Positions 13,479-15,896 of a stretch of DNA of 15,896 nt are shown here, one piece after another. Position 1 is the first letter of the stretch; every line of letters begins with the position of its first letter. The notes beneath the pieces are model-generated. The model worked only from the letters and a program-made list of their open reading frames with translations. It searched no databases and was not told the origin of the DNA. The stretch comes from CAZXEU01 sp964639665 (lineage in GTDB: Bacteria; Bacteroidota; Rhodothermia; Rhodothermales; Bin80): assembly GCA_964639665.1 (NCBI GenBank), contig CAZXEU010000215.1:1-15896 (forward strand), given 5' to 3'. The position numbers and the translations under genes are program-made.

Positions 13479-15896
13479 CTAGAATGAAAGTGTAAGGCCT
13501 ACGCGGACCTGGCGGGGGCTACCATAGTAGTGCGGACGCGTGTCGTACTCCTGAAGCGTATGGATGCCCGGCAGTCCGTAGCGAGGCTCCCACGTTGCGT
13601 GGACATTTCGTTGCGCCGACAGCGAATACGTGGCACGGCCCGTATCGTCGAAGACGAAGTTCTCGTTCAGCCGATCCAGGAGATTGAAGACCTTGACGAA
13701 GGCGCGCAGCCGGAAGCGGCGCAGCGAGAATTCCCGGTAGGCATGCACATCGAGCGTAAGCTTCGCCGGCTTGCGGCCGCTTCTTGTGGGCAGGTCGACG
13801 TTTTGCTCGATGAGCAGGGGAGAGTACGGGTAGCCCGTGGCAAACTGGCCGTTGAAGGAGACGCTCCAGGCGCTGCTTCGGGAAATGGTGACGGTGGACG
13901 AGAGAATGTGGCGCTGATCGAACGTTAGCGGGACCACCTCCAGCTCGTTCTCCCGGCCCGACAGGCGGTTGAAGAAGAACCGGTTGGCATCGTCGTCGCT
14001 GCCTTCCGCGATCTGGAAAGTGTAGTCCACCGTGGCCCACAAAAAGCCGCCGGGAGCCCGACGCTTGGTGACAGCCACGGTGATGCCGGTTACGTTGGCG
14101 TATGCCTTGTTCAGGTAGATGTTGTACAGGTCCTCGCCCGCGATCGTGCTGTGACGCACCAGCTGCAGCGCCATGTAGTCGCGTATGTTCTTGAAATAGC
14201 CGGTGAGGTCAAAGGCCAGGACATCCGTCAACTGCTGCTGGAGCCCAATCTCGTACTGAACCGTGCGCTCGGGCCTCAGATTGGTGTTGCCGAACGTGGG
14301 AGCCGCTCCCTTGGGAAATTCAAATTCGGGATTGATGTACAGGTTGCGCAGCGAGGGCATCTGCGCGAAATGGCCGTAGGAAAAATGTATGATGCCACGC
14401 TCGGTTATGGGGAAGGAAACGCCGATGCGGGGAAGAAGAAGATTCTTGGTCACTGCTTCGGCCAGATCGCCGGTGGGATTGAAAAGATCCGGAATAAAGC
14501 GGCCGTTGGGGTCAAAGCGCTCGTAGCGCAGACCCGCGTTAATGATGAAGTTTTCGTATTCGATCTTGTCCTGCACGTAGGCGCTCAGTTCCAGTACGCG
14601 CTGGTTCTCGTACAGGTCATGGGAGGGATTGTCGACCGGTTCGACGGTCGGCTCCAGGTACCGATTGCCATCGAAGAGCACGACGAAGTTCTGCCGGCTG
14701 AGCCCGTGGCTTTGCAGTTCCGCCCCGATCTTTACCTCGTGCGTAAACCCGAACTGCCGCGTGAAATCAAACTTGCCGCGCAGCGACTCGGAATCTTCAT
14801 AGACGTGCCCCTTCTGGTTGCCGCCCACCAGGAAATTATTGCCGGGAAAGCCCACGACGTTGCCGCCCCCGATGCCCCCGAAATCCTTGACATAGCGCGG
14901 ATCGGTAGGGTCCTCGTACAGGAAGCTCTTGTATCCGCTCAGGGCGTACGACAGCTTGAGCGTGTAGAATGCCTGCTCACCCAGCGTATGGGTCCAGTGC
15001 AAGCTGTGGTTCTGGCTGCGTCTGCGCTGCTTGCCCGTGCCGTCCGGGTTGTACCTGTAGCCGAAACTGAAGGACTTGCGGTCGCTGTTGTCGATCAGGT
15101 ACGAATACTCAATGCGGGTTTGCCTGGTTGGATGGACAGACAGCTTGGCGAGGATATTGGTCCGGGAGCTGGGATTCATGGGTACCAGCTCGGATGGAAC
15201 GGCGAGGCCGCCGCCTTCGACAACGGTTCCATCCGGCAGCACTACCGTACTGTCCGCGTAGTCCCACCAGGGGCGCCCGTGCATTTCATAGTACCAGGGC
15301 GTGGCATTGAAATTGGCCGAGTCACTCGGCAAGTGCTGCCTGATGCCATACAGGTGGCCGTCATTGTCATCACGCCTGCCGGAGACCAGAAAGCGCAGAC
15401 TGCGTCCCAAGGGAACGGGGCCGCTCAGGGAAGCCTCGATGGTGCTGGTATTGAGATCAATGCTCTCGGGGAGGAAGAAAATGTCGTCATTGCGCGTGAG
15501 ATAGTCGCCTCCGTACACGCTGACAGAGCCTTCATAGCTGTCCCCGCCTTCCTTGGTAACCAGATTGACGATGGCGCTCATCGCCTTGCCGTACTCGGCG
15601 TTGAAGGCACCTGAAATGACGGTCATCTCGTCAATGGCATCTATGGCCACGCGGGTGTTGATGCCATTAGTATTGAACGGATTGCTGACGGCCAGGCCGT
15701 CCACGAGGTAGGATATTTCGTTGCTTCGGCCGCCGCGTACGTGAAGCTCTCCGCTCGCGCCCGTTGAAACGCCCGCTTGGGTGGCCAGGACGCCAAACAG
15801 GCTCTCGACCGGCAACGCGTCGATTTCCTCGGCAATTACGGTCTTCTTGGAAGCCGTTAGGTCCTTCTGTACAAGCGGTCTCTCCGCCCGCACGAC
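13479..15896 (-). CDS. TonB-dependent outer-membrane receptor, 5'-truncated
   Basis: At least 805 residues of a TonB-dependent receptor; the frame is open to the right edge, so the signal peptide and probably an N-terminal carboxypeptidase-regulatory-like domain and TonB box are missing. A GTG at 15893 is not a credible start. The plug domain (about first 130 visible residues) shows LPVESLFGVLATQAGV, ELHVRGGRSNEISYLVDGL and GAFNAEYGKAMSAIVNLVTKEG. A long 22-strand-type barrel follows, with alternating aromatic strands and a typical C-terminal strand ending RQVRVGLTLSF. It imports or captures an unknown ligand using TonB energy. It is followed 2 bp later by the large secreted protein rather than a SusD-like lipoprotein, so this is not a classical SusCD pair. 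It is the first visible gene of the operon; the promoter lies outside the window. Confidence 0.93.
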   Translation of the reverse strand, partial: VVRAERPLVQKDLTASKKTVIAEEIDALPVESLFGVLATQAGVSTGASGELHVRGGRSNEISYLVDGLAVSNPFNTNGINTRVAIDAIDEMTVISGAFNAEYGKAMSAIVNLVTKEGGDSYEGSVSVYGGDYLTRNDDIFFLPESIDLNTSTIEASLSGPVPLGRSLRFLVSGRRDDNDGHLYGIRQHLPSDSANFNATPWYYEMHGRPWWDYADSTVVLPDGTVVEGGGLAVPSELVPMNPSSRTNILAKLSVHPTRQTRIEYSYLIDNSDRKSFSFGYRYNPDGTGKQRRRSQNHSLHWTHTLGEQAFYTLKLSYALSGYKSFLYEDPTDPRYVKDFGGIGGGNVVGFPGNNFLVGGNQKGHVYEDSESLRGKFDFTRQFGFTHEVKIGAELQSHGLSRQNFVVLFDGNRYLEPTVEPVDNPSHDLYENQRVLELSAYVQDKIEYENFIINAGLRYERFDPNGRFIPDLFNPTGDLAEAVTKNLLLPRIGVSFPITERGIIHFSYGHFAQMPSLRNLYINPEFEFPKGAAPTFGNTNLRPERTVQYEIGLQQQLTDVLAFDLTGYFKNIRDYMALQLVRHSTIAGEDLYNIYLNKAYANVTGITVAVTKRRAPGGFLWATVDYTFQIAEGSDDDANRFFFNRLSGRENELEVVPLTFDQRHILSSTVTISRSSAWSVSFNGQFATGYPYSPLLIEQNVDLPTRSGRKPAKLTLDVHAYREFSLRRFRLRAFVKVFNLLDRLNENFVFDDTGRATYSLSAQRNVHATWEPRYGLPGIHTLQEYDTRPHYYGSPRQVRVGLTLSF

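Noticed and set aside
14151..15614. Plus-strand open frame of 487 codons antisense to the TonB receptor
   Set aside because: Its translation has no family-like motifs and lies wholly inside a strongly supported receptor gene on the other strand. Long antisense frames are common in GC-rich genes.

Overview
The window (about 15.9 kb, GC-rich, densely coding) looks like part of a Bacteroidota-type genome, most likely from the Rhodothermota/Balneolota side of that group. The evidence is two proteins with type IX secretion (T9SS) C-terminal sorting-like domains, a PorV/PorQ-family outer-membrane protein, a large TonB-dependent receptor, and starts that lack obvious Shine-Dalgarno sequences. The taxonomic call is inference from gene content; no marker gene is present. 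Both ends cut through genes. The left end also carries a perfect 74-bp fold-back that is probably an assembly or amplification artefact.

Left part (1-3763, plus strand): a 5'-truncated hydroxypyruvate isomerase is followed at once by a second TIM-barrel protein of the same fold that carries a Tat export signal. After a non-coding stretch comes a self-inhibited Fic/DUF4172 AMPylase-type protein with a C-terminal winged helix. It is preceded by a compact cluster of repeated ATGCGGAGAATA-like sites that I propose as its operator. A short lipoprotein of unknown function follows, then about 460 bp with no recognisable gene.

Middle (4223-7183): a two-gene minus-strand operon encodes a Gfo/Idh/MocA oxidoreductase and a UlaG-like metallo-beta-lactamase-fold hydrolase. 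A SIS-domain putative phosphosugar isomerase diverges from it. Together with the two TIM-barrel isomerases at the left, this suggests sugar or sugar-acid catabolism (oxidation, possible lactone hydrolysis, isomerisation). The substrate cannot be read from the sequence.

Right part (7395-15896, minus strand): four tightly packed genes run from the right edge leftwards. They encode a TonB-dependent receptor (5' end missing), an 1128-residue secreted fibronectin-III/calcium-motif protein with a T9SS-like C-terminal domain, a PorV/PorQ-family barrel, and a PGRP-type N-acetylmuramoyl-L-alanine amidase with its own T9SS-like C-terminal domain. Gaps are 2, 1 and 9 bp, so these are almost certainly one transcript. 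The set reads as an outer-membrane receptor with a surface partner, a private secretion shuttle and a wall-cleaving enzyme. It is the most interesting unit in the window. No rRNA, tRNA, CRISPR array, transposase or integrase was recognised.
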